Of a stretch of 64,000 bases of DNA, positions 24,652 through 33,616 are shown piece by piece. Source of the DNA: Rubellicoccus peritrichatus (GTDB lineage Bacteria > Verrucomicrobiota > Verrucomicrobiia > Opitutales > Cerasicoccaceae); the NCBI RefSeq assembly GCF_033100135.1, contig NZ_CP136920.1, forward strand, positions 1,736,001 to 1,800,000. Reading direction: 5' to 3'. The position numbers and the translations under genes were made by a program. The notes beneath the pieces are model-generated. The model did no database searches and was not told where the DNA came from. It worked only from the letters and a program-made list of their open reading frames with translations. Position 1 is the stretch's first letter. Each line of letters starts with the position of its first letter.

Positions 24652-25806
24652 ATGAGCGCATTGATGAAACTAGCGGCTACTGCAACGGACTTGGCGAAGC
24701 TGGAATTGCGCAGGGAATCTGATGCGTTGGTTCTCGTCTTCTCTGGCTCCTGGAGCATTCATGCCAAGCAGCCGGATTTTCATCAGGTGGAGAAGGCTTT
24801 TGCAGAAAAACCGCCCACCAGACTTGTTTTCGAAACCAATGGCTTGAAGAGCTGGGATAGCGGGTTGATGACTTTTCTTCAGAAAACCTGTGATCTGGGG
24901 CGGACGACCAAGACAACGATCGATTATTCAAAGCTGCCGGAAGGTGCTCAGGGTTTGATGCGTTTGGCCGAGGCCGTTCCAGAAAAAGAGACAGGTAAAA
25001 GCAGCACCGAGAAGAGCCTATTTTATCGCCTTGGATCAAGCAGCCTCGTCCTGGTTGCAGATTTGGGTGAGTTCTTCACTTTTATTGGAGAAACAACGGT
25101 TGCCTTTGGACGGTTTCTGATTGGTCGTGCGCGCATGCGCTGGTCTGATGTGTGGCTGACTGTTCAGCAGGTAGGTCCGGAGGCTCTGCCGATTGTCGCT
25201 TTGATCAGTTTTTTAGTCGGCCTGATTCTGGGCTTTGTCGGGGCGGTTCAATTGCAGCAGTTTGGGGCCAGCATCTATGTGGCGAATCTTGTTGGCCTGG
25301 CCATGGTTCGTGAAATGGGTGCCATGATGGCAGGTATTATCATGTGTGGTCGCACAGGAGCTGCTTTTGCCGCGCAGTTAGGGAGTATGAAGGTGTCTGA
25401 GGAAATCGATGCTCTCCAGACACTTGGTTTGTCGCCGATTGAATTTCTTGTCCTTCCAAGGATGCTTGCACTCATTCTGATGATGCCCTTGCTGGTGCTT
25501 TTTGCGGATTTCGTAGGAATCATTGGCGGTCTGGTTGTCAGTCTTGCCATTCTGGACATTACTTTTCAGCAGTATGTGAATCAGACAATCGGTGCGATTG
25601 ATCTGACGAATTTTTCTACAGGAATTATCAAATCCACGGTATTTGGGGTCATCGTTGCGGTTACTGGTTGCCTGCGCGGGATGCAATGCGGTGACAGCTC
25701 GGCGTCGGTTGGTCTCGCAGCGACGTCTGCAGTGGTCACGGGAATTACTGGCATTATCGTTGCCGATGCGATCTTCGCAGTCGTCTTTAACATATTGGGA
25801 ATGTAA
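24652..25806 (+). CDS. mlaE: MlaE-type lipid ABC transporter permease with N-terminal STAS domain
   Basis: A permease of about 384 residues from the Met at 24652 (27 bases upstream or 12 downstream are alternatives). The first 110 residues read as a STAS-like domain (SDALVLVFSGSW, then LVFETNGLKSWDSGLM). The rest is the MlaE/YrbE permease with five or six helices and the conserved VREMGAMMAGIIMCGRTGAAF and ALQTLGLSPIEFLVLPR blocks. It works with the following ATPase and MCE protein to move phospholipids between membranes. In E. coli the STAS protein MlaB is separate, so this is a fusion of the two roles. Confidence 0.93.
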   Translation: MSALMKLAATATDLAKLELRRESDALVLVFSGSWSIHAKQPDFHQVEKAFAEKPPTRLVFETNGLKSWDSGLMTFLQKTCDLGRTTKTTIDYSKLPEGAQGLMRLAEAVPEKETGKSSTEKSLFYRLGSSSLVLVADLGEFFTFIGETTVAFGRFLIGRARMRWSDVWLTVQQVGPEALPIVALISFLVGLILGFVGAVQLQQFGASIYVANLVGLAMVREMGAMMAGIIMCGRTGAAFAAQLGSMKVSEEIDALQTLGLSPIEFLVLPRMLALILMMPLLVLFADFVGIIGGLVVSLAILDITFQQYVNQTIGAIDLTNFSTGIIKSTVFGVIVAVTGCLRGMQCGDSSASVGLAATSAVVTGITGIIVADAIFAVVFNILGM

Positions 25807-25809
25807 ACA

Positions 25810-26598
25810 ATGGCTGACACTCCTAAGATACAGGTTAAAAACCTGACCATGGCTTACGGTTCTTTCGTGGTCATGAATGATCTCAACTTTTCTATTAATA
25901 AGGGGGAGGTCTTCATCATCATGGGTGGCAGTGGTTGTGGTAAAAGTACGCTGTTGAAGCATTTGATTGGCTTGAAAGAGCCTGCCAAGGGCGAGGTCTT
26001 CTTCGATGGGGAAAATTTCAGTGCGGCAGATGAGGATGACCGCCGGGCTATGCTCCAGCGCTTTGGTGTGCTCTATCAAGGTGGTGCCCTGTGGAGTTCC
26101 ATGACATTGGCCGAAAACGTAGGTCTGCCACTGGAAGAGTATACGGATTTGTCTTCAAAAGAGATTCGCGATCTCGCTCGCTTTAAACTCTCACTGGTCG
26201 GCCTCCGCGGTTTTGAAGACTTTTATCCATCCGAAATATCTGGTGGGATGCGTAAGCGTGCGGGACTCGCGCGTGCCATGGCGCTGGATCCGGAAGTGCT
26301 ATTCTTTGACGAACCCTCTGCTGGTCTAGATCCGCTCAGTGCGAAGCGCTTGGATGATTTGATACTTGAACTGCGTGATTCGCTTGGCAGCACAGTTGTT
26401 GTGGTGACCCACGAACTTGCCAGTATTTTTGCTATCGCTGACCAGGCGATATTCCTGGATGCTGCAACTCGTCATCAGGGGGCGATCGGAAATCCCAATG
26501 AATTACGTGATCATGGCGACAATCTGGATGTGCGGAATTTTCTACTTCGAGGGGAGTTGGATGAGCAGAAAACCAATAAAAACGGCAATCCGGCCTAA
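25810..26598 (+). CDS. mlaF: MlaF-type ABC transporter ATPase
   Basis: A 262-residue ATP-binding subunit that starts three bases after the permease stop. Walker A GGSGCGKST (about residue 40), Q-loop region RFGVLYQGGALWSS, signature SEISGGMRKRAGLARAMA, Walker B EVLFFDEPSAGLDP and switch H in VVTHELASIF are all present. The SGGMRKR form of the signature and the QGGALWSS loop are typical of MlaF/Mkl-type lipid exporters or importers. It powers the MlaE/MCE transporter. Confidence 0.95.
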   Translation: MADTPKIQVKNLTMAYGSFVVMNDLNFSINKGEVFIIMGGSGCGKSTLLKHLIGLKEPAKGEVFFDGENFSAADEDDRRAMLQRFGVLYQGGALWSSMTLAENVGLPLEEYTDLSSKEIRDLARFKLSLVGLRGFEDFYPSEISGGMRKRAGLARAMALDPEVLFFDEPSAGLDPLSAKRLDDLILELRDSLGSTVVVVTHELASIFAIADQAIFLDAATRHQGAIGNPNELRDHGDNLDVRNFLLRGELDEQKTNKNGNPA

Positions 26599-26661
26599 AA
26601 AAGCATTTTACAGCGTGACCAAACCCATTAGAACCAAATCGGATCTACTATTCTACCTATC

Positions 26662-27681
26662 ATGAGCAAAAAAGCCAATCCCGCATACATCGGCATATTT
26701 GTCATCGGAGCTATCGTGCTTGGGGTTGTCGCGATCATGATATTTGGATCCGGCCAGCTCTTTAAAAAGACCGAGACGTTTGTACTTTATTTTGAAGATT
26801 CGATCAATGGCCTTGATGTTGGTGCACCAGTTAAATTCAAGGGAGTTCGGATTGGTCAGGTTACGAAAATCCAGATTCGATTTAATCAGGATGATGCATC
26901 GCCACATGTCCCCGTTTTTATCGAGATCGATATCGATCGGCTAAAGAACACACTTAATGTAGATGTAGACTTGGACAACCCCGACGTGCTGCGGGTGCAG
27001 GTGGAAGAGCTTGGCTTGCGAGCGAGATTACAACAAGCTAGTTTTGTGACAGGCATGCTTTTTGTGGAGTTGGATTACTATCCGCAAACCGCACCTGTCT
27101 TCTATGTCCAGCAGGAAGATGTTAAAACCGGCAAAAAGGAGTATTTGGAAATCCCTACTGTGGCTTCTGGCCTGACCGAAGTGATCAAGAAGGTGTCCAT
27201 CATGGTGGACCAGATCAGCAAGATTGATTTTGGAGCCATCGGGCGCCGTGTGAACGATATTTTGACCAGGCTCGATGATGGGCTTGAGGATATTGAATTT
27301 AAGAAGATCAATGACAAGACGGTTGCTGTTCTTGATGATTTGGAAAAATTACTTTCCGATCCTGAGATGAAGAGTTTGGCGGCGAATCTTAACGCGACGC
27401 TGGCGGACGGTAGAAGTCTGATCACGAATCTCGACGGACAGATTGATCCTCTGGTTCAGGAAATCAACCTGACTGCGGAGACTGCCAGGCAGACTCTGGA
27501 CGAATTCCGCCTTTTGGCCGAGAGTGCCAACACCATGCTGCAGCCTGATTCACCAGTCCGGTTCCAATTGGAGACCGCTTTGAGGGAATTTGCTGGAGCC
27601 TCACGTTCAATCCGCGTCCTTGCTGATTATTTGGAACGCAATCCAAGCGCATTACTTTCCGGTAAGGGAGATGGAAGCTGA
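26662..27681 (+). CDS. mlaD: MCE-domain lipid-binding protein (MlaD-like)
   Basis: A 339-residue MCE protein. One N-terminal membrane helix (about residues 9-28, IGIFVIGAIVLGVVAIMIFG) anchors it. The MCE domain follows (about 38-120) with FEDSINGLDVGAPVKFKGVRIGQV, the hallmark 'GLxxGaxVxyxGvxVGxV' pattern. The C-terminal part (about 180-330) is helical and coiled-coil-like. MCE hexamers form a hydrophobic tunnel for lipids in the periplasm. At 339 residues it is longer than E. coli MlaD, closer to PqiB/LetB-type single-MCE proteins of other phyla. Confidence 0.92.
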   Translation: MSKKANPAYIGIFVIGAIVLGVVAIMIFGSGQLFKKTETFVLYFEDSINGLDVGAPVKFKGVRIGQVTKIQIRFNQDDASPHVPVFIEIDIDRLKNTLNVDVDLDNPDVLRVQVEELGLRARLQQASFVTGMLFVELDYYPQTAPVFYVQQEDVKTGKKEYLEIPTVASGLTEVIKKVSIMVDQISKIDFGAIGRRVNDILTRLDDGLEDIEFKKINDKTVAVLDDLEKLLSDPEMKSLAANLNATLADGRSLITNLDGQIDPLVQEINLTAETARQTLDEFRLLAESANTMLQPDSPVRFQLETALREFAGASRSIRVLADYLERNPSALLSGKGDGS

Positions 27682-27685
27682 AGTT

Positions 27686-28360
27686 ATGAAGACTGGAACT
27701 ACGACAACTAACCGCAGCAATGCAATCCTATGCCTTTTGGTGGGCCTAATGCTTTCAATTGCTTTTATGTTGAGCGGTTGCAGTCTGGGAGGGAAGTCAA
27801 AGCCAGCGAATTTTTATGTTCTGACAGCGCTGCCTGAAGATACTGAAACCATAGTTCCTGCTGAGGTTGAGATTCCACAGCTTGGAGTGGGGCAGGTGCA
27901 AATACCCGCATTTCTTGATCGTCCTCAGATGGTTACCAGTGTCGCCGAGAATCAGATAGCTCTCTCTGAGTTCAACCGCTGGGGTGAGTCTTTCCAGGCT
28001 GGTATTACACGTGTTTTTCGTGAAAACCTGGCAGTATTGTTAGGGGGAGCTGAGGTCAGTGCGTTCCCATGGTTACAGCCTTTCCCAAGAGATTATGTCA
28101 TCCATCTAGTCGTTTTAGAGTTTGAGGCTGCCACTTATCGGGACGAAATCTTCCTCAGAGTTATGTATCGCATAACTGACAGCAAGCAGACTGAAAGCTT
28201 TATAGTCGAAGAAGTCGAATACACCCGCCCGATTCAAGGTGATGAAATCGAGGGGTATTCCAGAATTGCGGATGCGATGAGTAAAACCCTTGAAGACTTG
28301 TCGCGGGATATCGCAGAGCAGGTCACTCAGCTGCCTTTGTTGCCTCAGGGCGATAACTGA
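27686..28360 (+). CDS. PqiC-like lipoprotein of the MCE transporter (ABC-type auxiliary component)
   Basis: A lipoprotein of about 224 residues from the Met at 27686, which has a GGAAG ribosome site 8 bases upstream; a Met at 27671, overlapping mlaD by 11 bases, is the alternative. The signal peptide ends in LMLSIAFMLSGCS, with Cys as the lipidation site. The mature part begins KPANFYVLTALPE, typical of the DUF330/PqiC family, and keeps WGESFQAGITRVFRENLA and DYVIHLVVLEFEA blocks. PqiC lipoproteins dock the periplasmic MCE assembly at the outer membrane. It closes the four-gene lipid-transport operon. Confidence 0.85.
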   Translation: MKTGTTTTNRSNAILCLLVGLMLSIAFMLSGCSLGGKSKPANFYVLTALPEDTETIVPAEVEIPQLGVGQVQIPAFLDRPQMVTSVAENQIALSEFNRWGESFQAGITRVFRENLAVLLGGAEVSAFPWLQPFPRDYVIHLVVLEFEAATYRDEIFLRVMYRITDSKQTESFIVEEVEYTRPIQGDEIEGYSRIADAMSKTLEDLSRDIAEQVTQLPLLPQGDN

Positions 28361-28660
28361 GACGAGTGGTAAAGGGCATTTTTTCCTCTGTCTCCTTTGC
28401 CTGTTTATTGAGATGAGCAATTTCTGCTAAGTCCATTCGCTTTGTAAATGAAATGGGGTTTAACCCTTAATTGATTGTAGGGGCTTACGTTCGTTGAGAG
28501 GATGCTTTTGCAAGATTTTTGCATGATTAATGCAATGCTAAAATGAATTGGTAATGAGCGAAAATACTATTGAAAATAAATTAATTTTTTAAACCATTGT
28601 TTTTCAGTGCCTTATGGATGTCGCATTCGAATTGGCACGAGTCGTTCTTATAGATATGGC
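28361..28660. other. Intergenic region before the sigma-factor gene
   Basis: These 300 bases become AT-rich towards the sigma-factor gene. They hold a perfect palindrome, GGGTTTAACCC (28456-28466), and no gene, terminator or clear operator that I can name. Confidence 0.5.
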
Positions 28661-29434
28661 ATGAAAACCGATATCTTCACTGACAGCGCTCCATCATTCA
28701 GCTCAGCAACCCCTACTCGGTTAGGACAACCAACCGAAGCTGAGCTCGCTAGTCGCTATTATCCCCTCGTCGGTCAGGTCGTCAATCGCATGCGCACCAA
28801 CCTTCCCCCAAGTGCCGATCTCGAAGAATTACACAGTATTGGAGTTTATGGCTTAATGTCGGCTATCAGGCGTTATGACGTTGAGCAGGATGCAACTTTC
28901 AGAGGTTACGCTGCCATGCGTATCCGTGGTGCTATTCTTGATGAGTTGCGTAAAATGGATACGCTTCCACGCACACGTCGCGCTAAGGTTCGCGAGATGA
29001 ACAAAGTTCTTGAGAAGCTGGAACAGGAACTCGGCCGTGCTCCTAAAGATGAAGAGATGGCCAAAGAAATGGGCCTCTCTACAGGTGATTTTCACAAGCT
29101 TCGCGAGCAGATTAAGCCCAAAACCATCATCTCTTTGGATTGTGGTGGGAATGGCGACGAGACGGATGATCCTTCGCTCCACGATGCAATTGCTGACGAG
29201 CGTCATGTCCCCTGCCATGAGAAGATGGAAAGTCGCGAAACCTTCAGTATTCTTGGTCAGCAGATTGAGACTTTGCCTGAGCGTCAGCGCCAGGTGATTT
29301 CCATGTATTACTTTGACGAAATGCGGTTGGCAGAAATTGCAGAAGTCTTTGGCGTTACCGAAGCACGCATTTGCCAGATTCATACTCAAGCAGTAGGACA
29401 ACTTAAAAAGAAACTTGTTCAGGCGGCAGCTTAA
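28661..29434 (+). CDS. FliA/WhiG-family RNA polymerase sigma factor
   Basis: A sigma factor of about 257 residues from the Met at 28661 (MKTDIFTD); an earlier Met 54 bases upstream gives an unlikely extension. Region 2 shows LASRYYPLVGQVVNRM and GVYGLMSAIRRYDVEQDATF, followed by GYAAMRIRGAILDELRKMD, the hallmark of the FliA/WhiG/sigma-28 group. Region 3 is ELGRAPKDEEMAKEMGLS and region 4 is LPERQRQVISMYYFDEMRLAEIAEVFGVTEARICQIH. It directs RNA polymerase to a special promoter class. No flagellar or anti-sigma gene is nearby, so the regulon is unknown. Confidence 0.92.
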   Translation: MKTDIFTDSAPSFSSATPTRLGQPTEAELASRYYPLVGQVVNRMRTNLPPSADLEELHSIGVYGLMSAIRRYDVEQDATFRGYAAMRIRGAILDELRKMDTLPRTRRAKVREMNKVLEKLEQELGRAPKDEEMAKEMGLSTGDFHKLREQIKPKTIISLDCGGNGDETDDPSLHDAIADERHVPCHEKMESRETFSILGQQIETLPERQRQVISMYYFDEMRLAEIAEVFGVTEARICQIHTQAVGQLKKKLVQAAA

Positions 29435-29537
29435 AGCTAAGGCAACGAAGTAGATTTTCTTTATAAACTGCCCAAGCGGCCTCTCGTATATTCCCCTTAT
29501 CAAGGACGTGGTTGCTTTGATGTTTTCTTAAAAGGAG

Positions 29538-30599
29538 TTATCCTCCTAAGGTCCACATTTCCTGCCGTTTGCTTATCTCGGATTGCTTATCTCGCAGCTC
29601 AGAATGGCGATCCTTGCGTTCGTTCCAGATTTTAGTTATCTTATGTGTCAGCGATTGTTCCTTGTTGAATTCTTTAGTCAACCAAGGGCGTAGATCATAA
29701 CCATCCGAACCAAAGAGGCAGGTGAAGAGCTTCCCTTCTGCTGAAACCCGAGCTCGAACACAGCCTCCGCAAAATGGCTGACTGATCGAGTTGATAAAAC
29801 CGACTGCGCAATCTGCATCTAGATACTGGAAGGTTGCAGCAATTTCACTTCCCTGCCTTGGCTTGTTTTGTGTGAGTGGGTAATGCTTTTTGAGTATCGC
29901 GAGGACTTCGGCGCCAGTGACAACATCGGTTTTATCCCAGCCATTGGTCTCACCGACATCCATGTATTCGATGAAACGAAGGTTGATATTCTGCTCACGC
30001 GCGAATTGGGCTAAAGGCAATATCTGGCATTCGTTGATACCGCGTTTGATCACGGCATTTAATTTGATCCCAAGGCCTGCTTCACGAGCTGCGACAATCC
30101 CATTCAGACTCGTGGAAAAATCTATCGCCCTGCCGGCCATCTTTTTTCCAATTTCCGAATCGATGGCATCGAGGCTTAGATTGACGCGATTCAATCCCGC
30201 TTTAGCTAATTCATGAGCGATTCTTGCCAGGCGGATGCCATTGGTGGTCAGGGCAAGATCACAGTCTGCCGAGAGTGACCGAATACGTGCGACCAGTTCC
30301 GGCAATCGCGGCCTTAGCAGAGGTTCTCCACCAGTGATACGGATTTTTTCTACACCGACTTCCAGGAAGCTACTGACGAGGCGTTCGATTTCATCAAAAC
30401 TCATCAGTTGCGATTCTGGCAGGAAGCGAAAATCAGGGCCGAAGAGTTCACTTGGCATGCAGTACTGGCAACGCAGATTGCAACGATCAATCACGGATAA
30501 GCGCAAGTCTTTCAGGCCTCGACCGAATACATCAATTGGGGACCTGAGGACTTTTTCATTAGCCCGCGGGGTGGGCTCTAATAGCGCTGGTGGTTTCAC
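29538..30599 (-). CDS. moaA: GTP 3',8-cyclase MoaA
   Basis: A 353-residue radical SAM enzyme that starts with GTG inside the moaE stop (GTGA overlap). The first iron-sulfur cluster is bound by C40, C44 and C47 in RCNLRCQYC. RITGGEPLLR follows, and the second cluster site lies in FCGGCVRAR near residue 280. It makes 3',8-cyclo-GTP, the first step of molybdenum cofactor synthesis. The C-terminus ends in Gly-Gly, the pair needed for activity in other MoaA proteins, but it follows a polar stretch with a short internal repeat (TTGCTTATCTCG occurs twice in the DNA). Last gene of the cofactor operon. Confidence 0.95.
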   Translation of the reverse strand: MKPPALLEPTPRANEKVLRSPIDVFGRGLKDLRLSVIDRCNLRCQYCMPSELFGPDFRFLPESQLMSFDEIERLVSSFLEVGVEKIRITGGEPLLRPRLPELVARIRSLSADCDLALTTNGIRLARIAHELAKAGLNRVNLSLDAIDSEIGKKMAGRAIDFSTSLNGIVAAREAGLGIKLNAVIKRGINECQILPLAQFAREQNINLRFIEYMDVGETNGWDKTDVVTGAEVLAILKKHYPLTQNKPRQGSEIAATFQYLDADCAVGFINSISQPFCGGCVRARVSAEGKLFTCLFGSDGYDLRPWLTKEFNKEQSLTHKITKIWNERKDRHSELRDKQSEISKRQEMWTLGG

Positions 30600-31060
30600 G
30601 ATGACACTTTAGCTTCTTCTTGTGAGCGGGTTGCGGCGCAATGGCAGGAGGTTGGATCGACCCAGACGTTTGATCCGTCGCCATAAAATTCGTGCTTCCA
30701 AATCGGAACGGTTGCCTTGATCTCATCAATGATATGGCGGCAGGCTTCGAAGGCAGTGTCACGATGGACCGAGCAAACACCGACCCAGACGGCGAGATCG
30801 CCAGGGCCGAGATGGCCGATTCGGTGAATGGCATTTGCTCCCAAAATATCAAATTGCTCAAGCGCCTGGTCGATAACGGCTTCACCTTGTTTCACAGCAA
30901 GGGATGCATAGGCTTCATAATTGAGCGAGGTTACCGACTTGCTAAGATGATGATTGCGAACCCAACCTTCGAATGAGCAATAACCACCGGCATCCAATCG
31001 CAGGAGTGCACTGCGGGCTGGCTCTATATTGATGGGTTCTTCTGTCAGTGAAAATTTCAT
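30596..31060 (-). CDS. moaE: Molybdopterin synthase catalytic subunit MoaE
   Basis: A 154-residue MoaE: LDAGGYCSFEGWVRNHHLSK at the start, LNYEAYASLA, HRIGHLGPGDLAVWVGVCSVHR and IDEIKATVPIWKHEFYGDGS. The lysines of the last block are the active-site region that meets the MoaD C-terminus. With MoaD it converts cyclic pyranopterin phosphate to molybdopterin. It lies 6 bases after moaD and overlaps moaA. Confidence 0.95.
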   Translation of the reverse strand: MKFSLTEEPINIEPARSALLRLDAGGYCSFEGWVRNHHLSKSVTSLNYEAYASLAVKQGEAVIDQALEQFDILGANAIHRIGHLGPGDLAVWVGVCSVHRDTAFEACRHIIDEIKATVPIWKHEFYGDGSNVWVDPTSCHCAATRSQEEAKVSS

Positions 31061-31066
31061 TCTTGG

Positions 31067-31309
31067 TTATCCTCCAGCCATCGGTGGCATGAAGGCCACG
31101 GTGTCTCCATGATTGATTCTTTCGTGCTGGTCACAGAAAACTTCATTACGCGCAAACTTTAATGAGTTTTCCGGAAATGAGATCTCATGTTCTGTTGCAC
31201 GATTGTGGTACAGAGCACTGACCGTCGTCAACTCGGTCGAAATAGTTTCTTCCGTTACGCCTGCCTCCTCCTTGAGCAAGCCAAAGTACAATATGGTGAC
31301 TGTGTTCAT
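31067..31309 (-). CDS. moaD: Molybdopterin synthase sulfur carrier MoaD
   Basis: An 80-residue ubiquitin-like sulfur carrier: VTILYFGLLKEEAG start and the terminal PPMAGG, whose last Gly is activated to a thiocarboxylate. It starts in the ATGA overlap with the mobA stop and is followed by moaE, its partner. Confidence 0.93.
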   Translation of the reverse strand: MNTVTILYFGLLKEEAGVTEETISTELTTVSALYHNRATEHEISFPENSLKFARNEVFCDQHERINHGDTVAFMPPMAGG

Positions 31310-31923
31310 TGATTGGCTATTGCTTCGATGCGTTTAAGGTCCTCTGGGGTGTTTGCATTTTCAAGTGCATGCTGATTCGGTAAAGTTAAAAGCCGTACCT
31401 GCTCTGTCTCATCTACGAGGAAACGCCGAGGGCAATACTTTTGTGCATTCAATCGTTCTTTAAGAACACTGGCTGCACTTGGTTCGTATATTGCGCAGAG
31501 TGGTTCGGGCAAGCTATCAAATGCGCTCTTGTATGTGGTTCCGTAACCTTCCGTATTTCTGTTTTGAATCAGGTAATCAAGCGTCTCTTTGTCGAGTAAT
31601 GGCAGGTCGCAGGCGACAACCAGCCAGGCTGCATCAGAATGTTTTGCGAAGGCTGAAAGGATTCCTCCAAGAGGGCCGGCATTGTCGATTGTGTCCTCGA
31701 TTAAGACTCCATCTGATTCATTGTATCCAGGTAATGTCTGTTCCGGTCTTACAGAGAGGAAGGTCTTCTCGATGCTTGCCGCGAGCAGGTTGCACGTTCT
31801 TCTCCATAAAGGCTGACCATTGGGAGCTGGTAGTGCCGCTTTGTCCTGGCCCATGCGACGGCTTCGCCCACCGGCAACGAGCAGGCCGTATAGCTTTGGG
31901 GCTATTACATCTGTTTCGATCAT
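31306..31923 (-). CDS. mobA: Molybdenum cofactor guanylyltransferase MobA-like
   Basis: A 205-residue nucleotidyltransferase from the Met at 31923 (MIETDV), which overlaps the moaC stop by 4 bases; the longer open frame runs through moaC. The GTP-binding signature LLVAGGRSRRMGQDKA is at about residues 13-28, with NAGPLGGILSA and VVACDLPLLD (metal-binding Asp) following. It transfers GMP to molybdopterin to form the MGD cofactor of DMSO-reductase-type enzymes, if it is true MobA. Confidence 0.88.
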   Translation of the reverse strand: MIETDVIAPKLYGLLVAGGRSRRMGQDKAALPAPNGQPLWRRTCNLLAASIEKTFLSVRPEQTLPGYNESDGVLIEDTIDNAGPLGGILSAFAKHSDAAWLVVACDLPLLDKETLDYLIQNRNTEGYGTTYKSAFDSLPEPLCAIYEPSAASVLKERLNAQKYCPRRFLVDETEQVRLLTLPNQHALENANTPEDLKRIEAIANQ

Positions 31924-32402
31924 TCTACCTGGTAATCTGATTTTCCGCCTCGTTTGCTTAGCAGGCGCGTCTGTTTTATTACGATACCATGGCCAAGGCT
32001 TTTTGTCATATCGTAAAGTGTTAATGCCGCACCGGACACGCCCGTTAGTGCTTCCATTTCGACACCCGTTTGTGCTGTTGTGATGACATGACAAGTCAGA
32101 CGAATGGTTGTGTCATCGTGCAAAGGTTCGACGTTTATCTCGCAGCCTTGAAGGGGCAGGGTATGGCAAAGCGGAATCCACTCGGCTGTTTTTTTGGCCG
32201 CCATGGTTCCTGCGATGCGGGCGATCTCGCCAAGTGCGCCCTTCTTGGTTTGAAAGTCGGCAGCCTTCAGTTTGTCCCACGCCTCCTGCGAATAGCACAC
32301 TAGGGTTTCAGCGGTTGCTTCTCGCCGGGTTGTCGCTTTCTCTGAGACATCGACCATGCGAATGTGTCCTTCTTTGGAAAGGTGTGTCAGGTTTTCGCTC
32401 AT
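31920..32402 (-). CDS. moaC: Cyclic pyranopterin monophosphate synthase MoaC
   Basis: A 160-residue MoaC from the Met at 32402, one base after the moeA stop; the frame extends upstream but there it overlaps moeA. Landmarks are MVDVSEKATTRREATA, GTMAAKKTAEWIPLCHTLPL and GVEMEALTGVSGAALTLYDM. It converts 3',8-cyclo-GTP to cyclic pyranopterin monophosphate. Confidence 0.95.
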   Translation of the reverse strand: MSENLTHLSKEGHIRMVDVSEKATTRREATAETLVCYSQEAWDKLKAADFQTKKGALGEIARIAGTMAAKKTAEWIPLCHTLPLQGCEINVEPLHDDTTIRLTCHVITTAQTGVEMEALTGVSGAALTLYDMTKSLGHGIVIKQTRLLSKRGGKSDYQVE

Positions 32403-32403
32403 A

Positions 32404-33606
32404 TTATGTCCAGAGGTAGTAGGGGAAAGTTTCTCCCGGCTGATGTGTTTTATCGCCTGCGGGGATTTCAAGGAAGCCAACCGTCCCGGTCAAACTCGCA
32501 TAGTCGCCCGAATTATTCACGGGTGCCGGAATTGCATTACCGTCATTGTTAAATCGAAAAGGCAAAAAGAAAGTCAATTTTGGGAGAGGTTGAACTGTTG
32601 CCGCCAAACAAACATTTTGGATGATGGTGGATTCTGATTTTCCAGCAATTGCATTGAGGTAGGGAAGGATATATCGATGTGTTCCAACAAGGGACGACAC
32701 AGGATTCCCCGGGAGACCAAATATAACCGATCCGTCCTTGTGCTTCCAAAAGCCCAATGGTTTGCCGGGTCTTTGGGCAACGCCATGAAAGCGGTTTTCG
32801 GCAATCGAATTCAGCGCGTTGGGTACCCAGTCCTTGCGCCCTTTGGATACGGCACCAGAGATGATGATGATATCTGATTCGCCAATGATTGCTTCCAGCT
32901 CCGGGCGGGCTGCTGATTCATCGTCTGATAAAAAGGCGACCTTTCCAACGGGATATCCGGCATTGGCTAGCGCGTTTTCAACCGCGAAGGCGTTTGATTG
33001 CCGAATCTGGTGTGGCTCCGGATTCGTTTCGACTGGAACCAGCTCATCGCCACTACCCAGGATTGCTATCCTTGGCAGTTGGTTAACGATGGGTTCGGCA
33101 TAGCCACAAGAGGCAGCGATACCTGCTTCGGCAGGTCCGAGTCGTGTGCCCTTCTTGACCAGAACAGTTCCATTAGGGTAATCGGAGGCACGCCGATGAA
33201 TGTATAAACCGGATGAAACAGGCTCATTGGAAGTCAGTGTGAAGGCATCGTTGCTGGTCGATTTTGTCCACTCGTAAGGAATGACCGCATCCGCGCCTTG
33301 AGGAATGGGTGCGCCCGTCATGATTTCAATGGCTGAAGATGTTGCTTCGGAAAGGGTGATTTGCGGTGAGCCAGCGAATGCTTGACCTGTAACAACGAAA
33401 TCAGCTTTGGCCTCGGCATTCTGAGTGCGAATGGCATATCCGTCCATCATGGCCCGGTCGAAGGGAGGTAGATCCCGATCGGCAACGATGTCTTCTCTAA
33501 GTATCCTTCCTGCAGCACGATTCAGCGGGCAACGTATGGATGGGGTTGCTTGCGCCTCTGCGAGAATCAACTTTGAGGCTTCACTGCTGGAGATGAGCGC
33601 TTTCAT
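32404..33606 (-). CDS. moeA: Molybdopterin molybdotransferase MoeA
   Basis: A 400-residue MoeA that inserts molybdate into adenylated molybdopterin. It shows DRDLPPFDRAMMDGYAIR at about 39-56, TGAPIPQGADAVIPYE, RIAILGSGDELVPVE, SDIIIISGAVSKGRKDWV and FGLPGNPVSSLVGTH. It is one base from moaC and follows the MOSC gene. No mogA/moaB gene for the adenylation step is seen in the window; it may lie elsewhere. Confidence 0.95.
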   Translation of the reverse strand: MKALISSSEASKLILAEAQATPSIRCPLNRAAGRILREDIVADRDLPPFDRAMMDGYAIRTQNAEAKADFVVTGQAFAGSPQITLSEATSSAIEIMTGAPIPQGADAVIPYEWTKSTSNDAFTLTSNEPVSSGLYIHRRASDYPNGTVLVKKGTRLGPAEAGIAASCGYAEPIVNQLPRIAILGSGDELVPVETNPEPHQIRQSNAFAVENALANAGYPVGKVAFLSDDESAARPELEAIIGESDIIIISGAVSKGRKDWVPNALNSIAENRFHGVAQRPGKPLGFWKHKDGSVIFGLPGNPVSSLVGTHRYILPYLNAIAGKSESTIIQNVCLAATVQPLPKLTFFLPFRFNNDGNAIPAPVNNSGDYASLTGTVGFLEIPAGDKTHQPGETFPYYLWT

Positions 33607-33616
33607 AGATTAAAAT

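Noticed and set aside
24507-24758. Upstream extension of the HAD phosphatase (84 codons)
   Set aside because: It overlaps the divergent mlaE start, has low-complexity protein content and lies before a Met placed right at catalytic motif I.
31924-32094. Upstream extension of mobA
   Set aside because: It lies wholly within moaC in another frame; the start in the ATGA overlap is consistent with operon coupling.
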